NCBI GenBank assembly: GCA_035548495.1
Contig: DASZSV010000008.1
Span: 1 to 57,824 of the forward strand
DNA: 57,824 nt
Reading direction: 5' to 3'
Source of the DNA: CAILZL01 sp035548495
Lineage (GTDB): Bacteria; Pseudomonadota; Gammaproteobacteria; Steroidobacterales; Steroidobacteraceae
Positions 1 through 8,937 of the stretch are shown one piece after another. Position 1 is the stretch's first letter. Each line of letters opens with the position of its first letter. The notes under the pieces are model-generated. The model saw nothing but the letters and a program-made list of their open reading frames with translations, had not been told where the DNA came from and did not search any database. Position numbers and translations under genes: made by a program.

Positions 1-2678
1 GCTTCATCCTCAAACCAGAGAAAGCCGAAGTCGTCGATGCACTCCGGAAAATCGGGCTTGATGATGATGTATCCGGGAATGACTGCGCCGGGAATGTAGG
101 CATTGTCGCCGCGATTGTTGCTGTAGGTCTTGGTCTTCGACACGGTGCCGACACCGGCAACATATGAAGTGCTCGATACCGGATGAGTGCCAAGGATGTA
201 ATTGACTGCACGCAAGGTGTACTCGGGACCCACCAGATCAGGAAACTCCTTGTGCAGGAAGTACATTCTGATCGCCATCTGCACCACAGCATCCGATCCG
301 CCCCAGGTGCGCAGACTGGGTGGAACGCCGAAAGGCGTCGCCGCCAATTTCGGTTTCAACTCTGCCATGTACTTCTTCACTGCCTCATGCAGTTGATCTC
401 TCGCGCTGGCATCCAGATAGGGCAAAGCGCGCACCGCTGTCCAGCCACGCAACTCCATCTGTTCAGGCGTGATGACTAACGGAAACAGTTCTTTCAATCG
501 AGACTTGTATGGCTCCGCACCGTTGGTGGCGATGGTTAATTCAAGCGCTGCGTTCCAGTCCATTGAAGCGCCAAAGGCGGCCCAGGGAGAATGGGTTGCA
601 GAAGTGGCGGGTGCAGACTTCGAAGAAGAGCTGCTTGATGAACTGGAGTGAGCAGAGTCATTCGTTGAACCTTGCGAGGCCGCCAGCACTCCACCGCCGG
701 AATTATCTTCGTCGCTTTCAAAGTTCCATCCTCCTTTTGGGATCGGCGTTGGATGGGCTTTTTCATCATTCCATGCCTTGATTGCTGTCTCCAGACAATC
801 TTTTGCCATGGCATCATCCCAGCCTTTCAGTGTGTCGGCTGCTGCCGCCAATGCAGCGACGGCATTCCATTGAAAGAATGGATTGTTGGTGGAAAATATC
901 CAGCGATCATCCGGCTTGCCTGAGAAATCGCCTTTCACTTCGTCAGGTCCCAGTGCTGGATCATAGATGCGTCCATCGGTTTTCGAAGCACCGTCACCCA
1001 GATGCGTATATTGACGAAGATCAGGTTCGTGTGTGCCGCGTATTGCATGACCAATGTTGTGGAACTGAGCGAGGATGTATAACGCACCGTGTTTGACTTG
1101 TTCCACAGCATCCGGAATGCCGTCAGGCCGGTGCATCTCCACTTCGCGCGAAGTTTCATTGACAGACAACTCATCGTACTTCAAATCAAATTCGCGATAA
1201 GCCAGCGCCAGACTTTGAATCACACTGAGTTGCGCCGGCTCTTCCAGATCGAAATCACCAGCGTCATACCATCCGCCCACATTCATTCCGGGAATGTGAT
1301 CGCCGCCTTTGTACTTGCCATCCGTTGCAGTGGCTTGATTCCAGCCATCGAATTGTTCACCCACGACCGGAGCAAGCAGGCCATCATCCAGATGCGATGC
1401 GCCGTGCCATATACGGTAGGCTTCGCGAACTGAAACGTGATCCATCTGTTCTGCCAGGTGATGATCGAGGCTCGGTTGCCAGATATGCGCATAAACATCC
1501 TTGGCAATGGGAAAGGCTGCTGTGCGTTGGCCTGCGTATTCAATAACGTACAGGCCGGGTTGCTTCACTGCCGTAAAATCGAACTTGGAATATACATAGC
1601 GAAGCCACGGCGTTGCAGCAGTGATCGGTCCTTCGAACACTTGCTTGTATGATCCATCTTCACTCAGTCGCAGTACCTTGGCTGTTTTCGGACCGTGGTA
1701 TTTCGGATCAAGTTCCAGCACTGCCACTTTGGAAAATTCCGGCGCATAACCCACCTGGCTGTGTGCAATCACCGGTGGCCGCGTCCAGTTTGGAATTACA
1801 TGCGGGCGGATATGCCACACGATGGCGCCAGTGGTTTTGCCAGTGGGGATCAATGAACGCAGCACAAACCAGCCGTTCTGAGCACGGCTGCGGCCATCGA
1901 ACAACATCAAGTCCGCCGTCTCCGAACTGACACTGATTCTTGCTTGCGCATCATCAACGCCAAGCGTGATGGTTTTGCCAACGGCAAAGGGCAGGGGTTG
2001 CGCATAACCTTTGGCTTTATCCCAGTCCTCGAGGTAGTACGCTTTTTTTGGCGCATCCGGCAGAGGCGGGGCATTGACCATTGCGTCCTCTGGTGTTCTG
2101 GGGAAGATTCCCGCTTTGCTCCCATCCACCAGATAAGCCTTGCCCATGTAAATCGAGGGCAGGAACTCCAGGTTGAAACCAGCTCGTCCAGCCAATTTTT
2201 CCGGCAACGGTTGATCAAGATTGACGCTGACCCTTACACCACCGGGCTCTGCAGCCACTTCCAGCTTATAGCTGAGATTGAACGTGGGGAAGGCGAGGTC
2301 TGCCGTGAGTGTGTTATTTGCCTTATCGACATGCTTGTCCTTGAGGGTGGCAACCAAGTCCCATTGTTCTGGCGTGGGTATCAGCCGCACGTCGCCGTTG
2401 GTGGCGATACGCTGTCCATGAAGAATCATTTCCATCGCTGTATTCTTCTGATCAACAAACACAGGATGGTACTTGCTGTCGTAGAGAAACACGCTGAATC
2501 CCTGCGTATTGAGATAATTTTTGTCAGTCATTTTCATATTGATGTCGGCAGCGAACGCACTCGCACCAGACATCAACGTTAAAGCAAGCCATGTGCCGAT
2601 GACGGTCAGCATGGATGGGCCACGATGCGGCGATGAGGCGCAATGTTGCACTTGATGTTTCAATTTATGTTCCCCCAT
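1..2678 (-). CDS. Secreted GH9 endoglucanase-like cellulase, 3' end cut by window edge
   Basis: The reading frame is open from the start codon at 2678 to the window edge, so about 892 residues are visible. An export signal with hydrophobic core LTVIGTWLALTLMSGASAFA is followed by about 270 residues of beta-rich sequence that I do not recognise. Next is the Ig-like N-terminal domain of GH9 enzymes (HSQVGYAPEFSKVAVLE, near residue 303). The GH9 catalytic domain shows GGWYDAGDF near residue 470, the motif carrying the catalytic base aspartate. A serine-rich stretch near residues 678-688 interrupts the domain. The C-terminal GH9 signature NYILGTHPVSSTSYVAGVG is present, and the frame leaves the window at FLWFEDE, close to the expected acid glutamate. 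The predicted activity is hydrolysis of beta-1,4-glucan outside the cytoplasm. Start 2678 gives a charged n-region; ATG 2612 is an alternative, and neither has a clear ribosome site. Confidence 0.88.
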   Translation of the reverse strand, partial: MGEHKLKHQVQHCASSPHRGPSMLTVIGTWLALTLMSGASAFAADINMKMTDKNYLNTQGFSVFLYDSKYHPVFVDQKNTAMEMILHGQRIATNGDVRLIPTPEQWDLVATLKDKHVDKANNTLTADLAFPTFNLSYKLEVAAEPGGVRVSVNLDQPLPEKLAGRAGFNLEFLPSIYMGKAYLVDGSKAGIFPRTPEDAMVNAPPLPDAPKKAYYLEDWDKAKGYAQPLPFAVGKTITLGVDDAQARISVSSETADLMLFDGRSRAQNGWFVLRSLIPTGKTTGAIVWHIRPHVIPNWTRPPVIAHSQVGYAPEFSKVAVLELDPKYHGPKTAKVLRLSEDGSYKQVFEGPITAATPWLRYVYSKFDFTAVKQPGLYVIEYAGQRTAAFPIAKDVYAHIWQPSLDHHLAEQMDHVSVREAYRIWHGASHLDDGLLAPVVGEQFDGWNQATATDGKYKGGDHIPGMNVGGWYDAGDFDLEEPAQLSVIQSLALAYREFDLKYDELSVNETSREVEMHRPDGIPDAVEQVKHGALYILAQFHNIGHAIRGTHEPDLRQYTHLGDGASKTDGRIYDPALGPDEVKGDFSGKPDDRWIFSTNNPFFQWNAVAALAAAADTLKGWDDAMAKDCLETAIKAWNDEKAHPTPIPKGGWNFESDEDNSGGGVLAASQGSTNDSAHSSSSSSSSSKSAPATSATHSPWAAFGASMDWNAALELTIATNGAEPYKSRLKELFPLVITPEQMELRGWTAVRALPYLDASARDQLHEAVKKYMAELKPKLAATPFGVPPSLRTWGGSDAVVQMAIRMYFLHKEFPDLVGPEYTLRAVNYILGTHPVSSTSYVAGVGTVSKTKTYSNNRGDNAYIPGAVIPGYIIIKPDFPECIDDFGFLWFEDE

Positions 2679-3161
2679 TGTTCAAATGGTCACTTGAATA
2701 GTCATTGAAAAATTGGCTTTGCTGCCGGAACGCAGTCGATTTTGTAAGCGAGGCTTCTGACTGACAGCGTATTAAAAGGTTCATTGTCATGAGAGAACAG
2801 TATACCAAGATTGCGGTTGTTCATCATTTGTATGAGAAAAACGTGGAGTTCATCAAATGAATAGCATTAATAGATATACATATGGATATCGTGAGAAATG
2901 ATTTGAGCGATCTCCTGAATTAAGCCCGCAGGTTGTGCTGAGTCTTCGAAGCCCAAAAAATGGATTCAAATGTTGCCGGCCGCGTGGATATGACGTGATT
3001 TATGATGGCTTGACAATGATGGAAGTGTAGAAGTTGTTTTGTCAAAACATTTGCTTTGCATACGGCAATTGACCTCAAGCTTCTTTGACGAGATTGCGAA
3101 GACTGCGGCACAAATGTGCATCGCGGCCATGTGCAGTTCAGACAGATATCGATTGATCAAA
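2679..3161. other. Intergenic region between the GH9 gene and the exported protein gene
   Basis: I see no gene in this stretch; the short minus-strand frames here have no family features. It should hold the promoter of the GH9 gene. It contains one copy of a dispersed palindromic repeat (2931-2962). It also contains the motif TGACAGCGTATTAAAAG near 2762, which recurs with one change upstream of the GH5-CBM2 cellulase. Confidence 0.6.
2931..2962 (+). repeat. REP-like dispersed palindromic repeat, copy 1
   Basis: The core GAGTCTTCGAAGCCCA is flanked on the left by GGTTGTGCT, giving a short imperfect palindrome. The same element recurs at 5572, at 5766 (inverted) and at 32101, always outside genes. 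Confidence 0.75.
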
Positions 3162-5393
3162 TCAATCTGCTTGTGACTTCACGTTGGAACTCAGCTCTTT
3201 GAATAGCACAGGATCGACGGCTTCAAGTTCCATGATGCCGTGAAGATGGTTTGCCGACACCCAAGGTAACCACAATCGGTGAGATGCGCTGCCGCGCCCG
3301 AAAGTACCCGGTCCCATGCTCCAGTGTTCCTGCTGCCAGCCAGGACCTTTCATGTCGTAGAGACGGCCCGGCAATGCAACCATTGATTTGGTGTTGTTCA
3401 ACAGAATGGCCGCAACATCGCGATAGTGACGATCACCCGTGTCTTTATATAGTCGAGCGTAATCGGCAACGGCCCAATCGAGATATTCATCTGCTCCACC
3501 TGCGGCACGCGCGGTAATTCCCTGAAGACCAATTGTCGGAACATTTTTCTTCCAGTCGAGATCGGCGTCAGTTGCATCTTCCGGCATGGCAAGATTCCAT
3601 ATCCATATCCAGCTTTCAGCATAGTTCCCGGCAGCTTGCGCGTATTGCAGCCAACGCTTGTCGCTAGTGGTGTCATAGAGATCGAGATAAGCGGTAAGGC
3701 TGAGCATCCCCGCTTCCTTGTCAGTAATGTTGGGATTGTCGCTGGCGCCGCCGACGAAAAGCCCGCGTTCTCCCCAATGCGACCACACGTAACTGCCCGC
3801 ACGTTCAGCAGTCTGCAGATATTTCCTGTCAGCGGTTTGTTCGGACAGGAGAACCAGCAGCGGTATTGGCGCATAGCTTGCGGTACCGCTTGGCTCTGCT
3901 GCCACGTTGCTTCCGGTTTTCCATCGGCGAGGGAAGGAGCCATCCGCTCTTTGCTGTTGCAATAACCAGTCTGCATAAGATTTCACCCAGTTCAGCCATT
4001 CTGGATGCGGATGTCCATGAGCACTTTCACGACGATAGGCCACAAGAACCGTGTGCATGCCTTCGCTGGCATTGCGAAGATAAGGTGCAAGCCAGATTGC
4101 CATGCGTCCTGTCCACGGTTTTCCAGTTGCGAGGTCGAAGCCGGTTGCTTGAAGAGGCACGTCAGGAAGTGCTTTGATCATCGTGTCGATCATGGCCAGC
4201 CCCGTTTCGCGCATCTTCTGTCCACGTGGACTGATGTCGCTGTCGCTTTCACGCAGCAATTCATCAGCGCACTCAAGATCCTTGCCGACGAAACCCATCG
4301 CAATCATTGTCCAATTCCATTGCAACGTGTCCGTCATAGTGGAAAGAACGAATGGCATACCAGTGCGTCCATCAATGGTTGCCGCCTGTGCTTCGAGATG
4401 ATCAGTAAGCGTTCGACGTACCAAATCAACATCCAGTGGCATGACTGCAGGCTGCAGCGTCTGCCACGCCCATCGCCAGGATTCGCGTGTCACATCGCCG
4501 AACGATTCATTTTTTCCGAAACGGAAGTCCACCGAGTATTGGTGCTCAATTCCAGGTTCGATGGGATGGTAGCGGCGAACCCAGGCAGGCTTTTGCGACG
4601 CTTGAGTACCGGGGGTATACATCTGCACTGTGCCAGGAAAGCGAAATCCGAATGCGACCGATCCGTCTTTTGAGCCCATCGCCCCCATTGCGCCGAACTG
4701 AAACCGCGCATCAGTCAGCATGGGCTTTTCCAGCTTGGTGTCGGCAAGGGTGGTGTTGCCGCGCGGTGCTGGATCAAGTAACGAGACCGAAGCGCCGGAG
4801 TTGAAGGAAAGTGCGAACAGCGGTGCGGGCAAAATATCTTCACGCAACATCAGCCGATGAGCCGCATCATTGAGTGTGCCGCCGGGTGAGCGATCCCCGT
4901 CATGAAGCGGATCACCATAGATCACTCCCGGTGCCAGGAATTTCACATCGTTCCAGCCAACCGCCGACGAAGTGTTGAACATGATCGCCGAATAAAAGCC
5001 GCCCGGTGCGGATTTAACGACCGTGACTTTCCGTTTGAGTGATAACACGGCGCCGTGTATGTTCCAGTGGTCGTCTACGCGAAACAGAACGTTGTGATCT
5101 TCGACGATGTCTGCAATGGCTTCGACACCATCTGCTGTCTGATGTACGGTTTTATATGAAGCCGCGAGATGCCGGATATCTTGCGCATTACGATAGATTT
5201 CCACGCCGGCAGGTTTCATCTGCGTGAGGGTTACTGGACCAGTGATTTGTATTCCCCAGCCACCTGAAGGAGCAGTGACGAATGCGACACGGCTGCCTGT
5301 GTTCAGGCGTCCAATCTCAATTGGCGTTGCCGCACATGCCAGAGAAGCGGATGCCGCGATGGTAAAGCCAATCAGTGAAATCTTGCTTAACAT
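3162..5393 (-). CDS. Large exported protein, probable alpha-toroid carbohydrate-active enzyme of unknown family
   Basis: The frame encodes 743 residues from ATG 5393. That start places a typical signal peptide (MLSKISLIGFTIAASASLACA) at the N-terminus with an AAAGG-like ribosome site upstream. The frame is open 18 codons further, but that start would put a long unusual extension before the signal. The first 300 or so residues are beta-rich. The second half is helical with repeated W/Y-rich segments (SYADWLLQQQRADGSFPRRW, ESWIWIWNLAM, RAAGGADEYLDWAVADYARL). This is the look of (alpha/alpha)6-toroid glycosidases and lyases. I cannot assign a family or catalytic residues. It lies next to a GH9 cellulase on the same strand, about 480 bp away, which suggests a role in polysaccharide breakdown. 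That role is an inference from fold impression and context. Confidence 0.7.
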   Translation of the reverse strand: MLSKISLIGFTIAASASLACAATPIEIGRLNTGSRVAFVTAPSGGWGIQITGPVTLTQMKPAGVEIYRNAQDIRHLAASYKTVHQTADGVEAIADIVEDHNVLFRVDDHWNIHGAVLSLKRKVTVVKSAPGGFYSAIMFNTSSAVGWNDVKFLAPGVIYGDPLHDGDRSPGGTLNDAAHRLMLREDILPAPLFALSFNSGASVSLLDPAPRGNTTLADTKLEKPMLTDARFQFGAMGAMGSKDGSVAFGFRFPGTVQMYTPGTQASQKPAWVRRYHPIEPGIEHQYSVDFRFGKNESFGDVTRESWRWAWQTLQPAVMPLDVDLVRRTLTDHLEAQAATIDGRTGMPFVLSTMTDTLQWNWTMIAMGFVGKDLECADELLRESDSDISPRGQKMRETGLAMIDTMIKALPDVPLQATGFDLATGKPWTGRMAIWLAPYLRNASEGMHTVLVAYRRESAHGHPHPEWLNWVKSYADWLLQQQRADGSFPRRWKTGSNVAAEPSGTASYAPIPLLVLLSEQTADRKYLQTAERAGSYVWSHWGERGLFVGGASDNPNITDKEAGMLSLTAYLDLYDTTSDKRWLQYAQAAGNYAESWIWIWNLAMPEDATDADLDWKKNVPTIGLQGITARAAGGADEYLDWAVADYARLYKDTGDRHYRDVAAILLNNTKSMVALPGRLYDMKGPGWQQEHWSMGPGTFGRGSASHRLWLPWVSANHLHGIMELEAVDPVLFKELSSNVKSQAD

Positions 5394-5571
5394 GCGTATC
5401 AGGCCTTTGCATAAAAGAAGAAAATTTCCGCATCTGAATGCTGCCATCAGCCCGGACCGCCGAGGTTTTGAATAAAAACATTACACAAGCCAGGAGACCG
5501 ACTGTCAAACTTCATGACATATTAGTTATCAAGGTATCTCATTCTCGTAAATATCTTCCTTAAGGAACGCA

Positions 5572-5600
5572 GGTGGGCGGAGTCTGCGAAGCCCAACAAT
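5572..5600 (+). repeat. REP-like dispersed palindromic repeat, copy 2
   Basis: GGTGGGCGGAGTCTGCGAAG followed by CCCAACAAT matches the copy at 32101 with a few changes. The arms GGTGGGC and GCCCAAC can pair. Confidence 0.7.
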
Positions 5601-5765
5601 CGACTATCCATCACAATCCGGCCAAACACAGGCGCGTTGGTTTGCCTATTGAATGACCATTCTCATCATTGCATCAATACTGCTGAGTTGGAAAATTATC
5701 GAAATCGTGGGGTGATGACCCGGGACTTAAGGATGGCGCGTTTGGCGAAGTATCATGACGATGAA

Positions 5766-5788
5766 GGTGGGCCTCGAAGACTCAGCCC
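5766..5788 (-). repeat. REP-like dispersed palindromic repeat, copy 3 (inverted)
   Basis: The plus strand reads GGTGGGCCTCGAAGACTCAG; its reverse complement matches the repeat core CTGAGTCTTCGAGGCCC. With the copy at 5572 it forms a head-to-head pair. Confidence 0.65.
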
Positions 5789-5799
5789 GTAGCCCGTAG

Positions 5800-5819
5800 G
5801 GTGTAATCGTGATTACACC
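5800..5819. repeat. Short perfect palindrome
   Basis: GGTGTAATC and GATTACACC are perfect complements separated by GT. It sits between two repeat families in the same gap. It may be part of a composite extragenic element or a regulator site; the sequence alone does not decide. Confidence 0.55.
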
Positions 5820-5852
5820 TTCATATTTGAATTGATGTATCAACTTAAGAAT

Positions 5853-5888
5853 GGTGGGTTACGCAGGGGAACCGCTAACCCACCCTAC
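5853..5888. repeat. 36-bp palindromic repeat (GGTGGGTTACGC type), copy 1
   Basis: It begins GGTGGGTTACGCAG and ends GCTAACCCACCCTAC, so the arms pair as GGTGGGTT with AACCCACC. A near-identical element lies at 13565-13600 between sufB and sufC. Repeats of this sort are common outside genes in proteobacteria. Confidence 0.8.
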
Positions 5889-5974
5889 AAAAGAGGTGCT
5901 GTTTAATAACGACTATACCGCTGCTTCACTGACCCTTCCGCTGATTCTGTCAAACAAACAATTCCAACAATCAT

Positions 5975-6000
5975 GGAATAAACCGCTGAGCCGCGAAGTC
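5975..6000 (+). promoter_or_regulatory. Possible ECF-type promoter of the metallophosphoesterase operon
   Basis: GGAAT at 5975-5979 and GTC at 5998-6000 are 18 bp apart. They resemble the GGAA-type -35 and GTC-type -10 elements of ECF sigma factors. The spacing to the start at 6034 is suitable. If real, the sigma factor encoded at 7457 would control its own operon. This is pattern matching only. Confidence 0.3.
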
Positions 6001-6033
6001 TCCTCAGATATACACCCTTAGAAGGAGATTCGT

Positions 6034-6975
6034 ATGTCCGAAGAAACCAGCAATTTATCCCGCCGCAATGCCCTTAAGTGCCTCGCCTATGGTGGCGCAG
6101 GCACTTTGTTTGCCTTATCCGGTGGGGTGTTGACGCCATTTGATCTGGCAAACGCGGCCGATGATAAAACTGGAATGGCCAAGCTCGGCAAGCCGCTGTT
6201 CGTGCAGATCAGCGATACGCACTTCGGTTTTAACAAAGCTGCCAATCCTGATGTGGCGGGTACGTTCAAGCAAACGGTGGAGTTGGTCAACGGCTTGCAG
6301 CATCGTCCATCGCTGATCATTCACACTGGTGATATCACGCATCTTTCCAGGCCTGACGAGTTTGATCTTGCCAACCAGTTATTCTCGCAGTTACGCGTAA
6401 CCGAAATGCATACCTGTCCCGGTGAGCATGATACGGCTGATCCGGATGTGAAAGAGTATTTCAACCGCTTTGGTAAAGCGTCCAACAACAAAGGCTATTA
6501 CAGCTTTGATCATCATGGGGTGCACTTCATCAGCTTGATCAATGTATTGCAATTCAAGGCCGGTGGTCTGGGCACTCTGGGCGATGAACAGCTTGCATGG
6601 GTGACCGCTGATCTTAAACATCGTTCCTCAAGCACGCCGATTGTTGTGTTCGCGCACATGCCGTTGTGGAACATCTATGAACCCTGGGGCTGGGGCACCA
6701 GTGATGCGCCACAACTGATGGAACAATTGCGTCGCTTCGGTTCGGTATCGGTGTTGAATGGTCACATTCATCAGATCGTGCAGAAGGTGGAAGGCAACAT
6801 CACGTTTCATACCGCAAGATCCACCGCGTTTCCACAACCCACGGCGGGAGACGGTCCTGGTCCGGGGCCAATGAAAGTGCCTGCGGATCAACTCGCGAAA
6901 TACCTCGGTGTAACCAATGTCACCATCAACAAGCATCAGCATTCATTGGCGTTGAATGACATGACATTGGCCTGA
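6034..6975 (+). CDS. Tat-exported calcineurin-like metallophosphoesterase
   Basis: The protein has 313 residues. The N-terminus has a twin-arginine signal (SRRNALKCL, then a hydrophobic run ending LANA near residue 41), so export is expected in folded form. The metallophosphoesterase motifs appear in order: VQISDTHFG, IIHTGDITH, GEHD in place of the usual GNH(D/E), VFAHMPLW and NGHIH. These residues normally bind two metal ions and cleave phosphate esters; the substrate is unknown. A strong ribosome site (GAAGGAGA) precedes the ATG at 6034. It is followed closely by a c-type cytochrome and then by a sigma/anti-sigma pair on the same strand. This suggests one envelope-stress or redox-responsive operon. 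Confidence 0.87.
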   Translation: MSEETSNLSRRNALKCLAYGGAGTLFALSGGVLTPFDLANAADDKTGMAKLGKPLFVQISDTHFGFNKAANPDVAGTFKQTVELVNGLQHRPSLIIHTGDITHLSRPDEFDLANQLFSQLRVTEMHTCPGEHDTADPDVKEYFNRFGKASNNKGYYSFDHHGVHFISLINVLQFKAGGLGTLGDEQLAWVTADLKHRSSSTPIVVFAHMPLWNIYEPWGWGTSDAPQLMEQLRRFGSVSVLNGHIHQIVQKVEGNITFHTARSTAFPQPTAGDGPGPGPMKVPADQLAKYLGVTNVTINKHQHSLALNDMTLA

Positions 6976-7008
6976 ACATTCCCCGAGCAATTTCATACGA
7001 GTTCATCC

Positions 7009-7431
7009 ATGACCATCAAGAGACAGACGATGATTGAGAAGAGTGTTGCAGCATCCATCATGCTGGCAGTATCCAGCACAGTGATTGCATTCCTTTCCAC
7101 AGCACAGGCCGCCGATACTCAACTCACTGGCGATGCCGCACGAGGCAAGGTGTTGTATCAGGCCTGTGAGTCATGCCATTCGATTGATGACAATGACATT
7201 GGCCCAAAGCACCGTGGTGTGGTTGGCCGGGTGGCCGGCAGCGTGAGTGACTATGCATATTCGGCTGCGCTCAAGCAGTCGGGTATTGTATGGGACGAAA
7301 CAACGCTGGATCGCTGGTTGACCAACCCCAGTGCCATGGTGCCGGGGACCAAGATGTTTTTCAAAATCGACAATGCACAGGATCGCGCCGATATCATTGC
7401 CTTCCTCAAGGAGCAGAAAGCTGCAAAATAG
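7009..7431 (+). CDS. Small periplasmic c-type cytochrome (class I, c2-like)
   Basis: The protein has 140 residues with a signal peptide ending near STAQAAD. One heme-binding motif, CESCH, follows at about residue 54, and the likely distal ligand methionine lies in VPGTKMFF. GPKHRGVVGR and the C-terminal ADIIAFLKEQ helix are typical of cytochrome c2/c550-like electron carriers. It lies 33 bp after the metallophosphoesterase and just before the sigma factor gene. The partner enzyme is unknown. Start 7009 keeps basic residues (KRQ) before the hydrophobic signal; ATG 7030 is possible. Confidence 0.88.
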   Translation: MTIKRQTMIEKSVAASIMLAVSSTVIAFLSTAQAADTQLTGDAARGKVLYQACESCHSIDDNDIGPKHRGVVGRVAGSVSDYAYSAALKQSGIVWDETTLDRWLTNPSAMVPGTKMFFKIDNAQDRADIIAFLKEQKAAK

Positions 7432-7456
7432 CCGGGGAATCCGGTACGCTAGTGAC

Positions 7457-8173
7457 ATGAACATGTTGATCACCATCGAGCAAATGCCTGTTGCCATTCC
7501 GGTGACGGGGTGGTGGCGCGCAGTGATCGCGTGGCTTAATAAAGCGCTCGCGATGATCAGTGGTGAACGTGCGGCGTCAGGGAATCACAGGGAAGTCAGC
7601 ATCATTACCGATGATGCGTTATCAAACGCATCGCTTGATCCCGGGCAGATGCAGCGTTTTAAACAGACCATGTTGCCGCTGCTGGATTCCGCATACAGTC
7701 TGGCGCGTTACCTGGTTCGCGACGCCAGTGCTGCAGACGATGTGGTGCAGGATGTCTATTTGCGAGCGCTCAAGGCTTTTCCACAGTATCGTGGTGGTGA
7801 CGCAAAATCATGGCTGCTGGCCATTGTCAGAAACTGTTCCATGACCTGGATTGCCAAGCATGCCCGTGATCAGGAACGAGTCGTCAGTGCCGATGAGGAG
7901 ATGGATTCGATTCACTCGGTGGCTGATGGGAATCATGCGACACCTGAAAAGGAATACGATGTACAACAGCGTGCAAAACTGATTCGTGAACTGATCCATG
8001 CCCTGTCAGAAACGTTGCGTGAAGTGTTGATATTGAGAGAGATTGAAGAACTCAGTTACACGCAGATCGCAGCGATCATGCAGATTCCGGTGGGAACGGT
8101 CATGTCGCGGCTCGCGCGCGCCCGGGCGCAGCTGTACGCTGCATGTCAGCAGCATGGACTGGTGGCGCAATGA
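7457..8173 (+). CDS. ECF-type RNA polymerase sigma factor
   Basis: From ATG 7457 the protein has 238 residues. The frame is open further upstream but overlaps the cytochrome gene. Region 2 is seen as ARYLVRDASAADDVVQDVYL, with the core-binding and -10 reading helices. Region 4 is LREVLILREIEELSYTQIAA followed by IPVGTVMSRLARARAQL, the -35 reading helix-turn-helix. The first 60 or so residues before region 2 are longer than in most ECF factors and are not recognised. The stop overlaps the start of the anti-sigma gene (ATGA), so the two are translationally coupled. It probably directs transcription of this operon when released by its partner. Confidence 0.9.
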   Translation: MNMLITIEQMPVAIPVTGWWRAVIAWLNKALAMISGERAASGNHREVSIITDDALSNASLDPGQMQRFKQTMLPLLDSAYSLARYLVRDASAADDVVQDVYLRALKAFPQYRGGDAKSWLLAIVRNCSMTWIAKHARDQERVVSADEEMDSIHSVADGNHATPEKEYDVQQRAKLIRELIHALSETLREVLILREIEELSYTQIAAIMQIPVGTVMSRLARARAQLYAACQQHGLVAQ

Positions 8174-8937
8174 GTGATTGCGACGACATTCGTCCATTGA
8201 TACATGCCATGTTCGATGGCGAGCTGGATGCGGCCAACGTGGCGCGTTGCGAACAGCACTTGCAAACTTGTCCGCTGTGCGCGAATGAGTTGAAGAATAC
8301 TAAAGCGTTACACCAAACATTGAATACTGTACCTGTCAAATTCACCGCACCGGATCATCTGCGCTATCGCATTGACACCATGCTGAACAAACATGTCCGG
8401 CATCAATCTGCTGCGCAACCTAACGAGATGTTCAATAAGGTCAGAAGCTGGCTATGGCCGCTGACGTCGTTTGCGCTGGTGCTGTGTCTGGCAGTCATGC
8501 TGTCGTTCCAGCACTTTGGCTCATCGCGGCATGAACTGATCATGGACGAAGTGGTGGCAAGTCATGTGCGTTCGCTTGAAGAAAATCATCTGATTGATAT
8601 TGAGAACTCAAGCCATCATGTCATCAAACCCTGGTTTGCGGGCCGTCTTGATTATTCACCGGCGGTGGTTGATCTGTCTGAAAAAGGGTTTGAGCTGGTG
8701 GGTGCACGACTGGATTACGTGCAACATCGAAAGGTGGCGGCGCTGGTATATCGCCATGGCGCGCATGTGATCAACGTGTTTGTGTGGCCAAACAATGAGG
8801 CGGACAAACCGCCGCGCTTGATGATCAGGCAGGGTTATAACGTTGAGTACTGGGATCGTAGCGGTATGAGTTACTGGGCGGTGTCGGACATGGATGCGGA
8901 TGAACTTGCCCAGTTTGCAAATGCGTTCAACGCCTGA
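8170..8937 (+). CDS. Membrane-anchored zinc-finger anti-sigma factor
   Basis: The start at ATG 8170 overlaps the sigma gene stop by four bases. The frame is also open nine codons upstream, but that lies inside the sigma gene. The protein has 255 residues. The N-terminal CDDIRPLIHAMFDGEL and RCEQHLQTCPLC segment is the zf-HC2 anti-sigma fold, with H and CxxC ligands. One membrane helix follows (LWPLTSFALVLCLAVMLSF, near residues 96-115). The remaining 130 or so residues should face the periplasm, where they could sense a signal. It is predicted to hold the ECF factor at the membrane until that signal arrives. Confidence 0.88.
   Translation: MSDCDDIRPLIHAMFDGELDAANVARCEQHLQTCPLCANELKNTKALHQTLNTVPVKFTAPDHLRYRIDTMLNKHVRHQSAAQPNEMFNKVRSWLWPLTSFALVLCLAVMLSFQHFGSSRHELIMDEVVASHVRSLEENHLIDIENSSHHVIKPWFAGRLDYSPAVVDLSEKGFELVGARLDYVQHRKVAALVYRHGAHVINVFVWPNNEADKPPRLMIRQGYNVEYWDRSGMSYWAVSDMDADELAQFANAFNA

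Larger units (their letters stand above)
5394..6033. other. Repeat-rich intergenic region
   Basis: No gene is visible between the exported protein (minus) and the metallophosphoesterase operon (plus). The stretch is a divergent promoter region. It carries two copies of the REP-like repeat in opposite orientation (5572-5600 and 5766-5788), a perfect 9-bp hairpin (5800-5819) and a second type of palindromic repeat (5853-5888). A possible ECF-type promoter lies at its right end. Confidence 0.7.
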
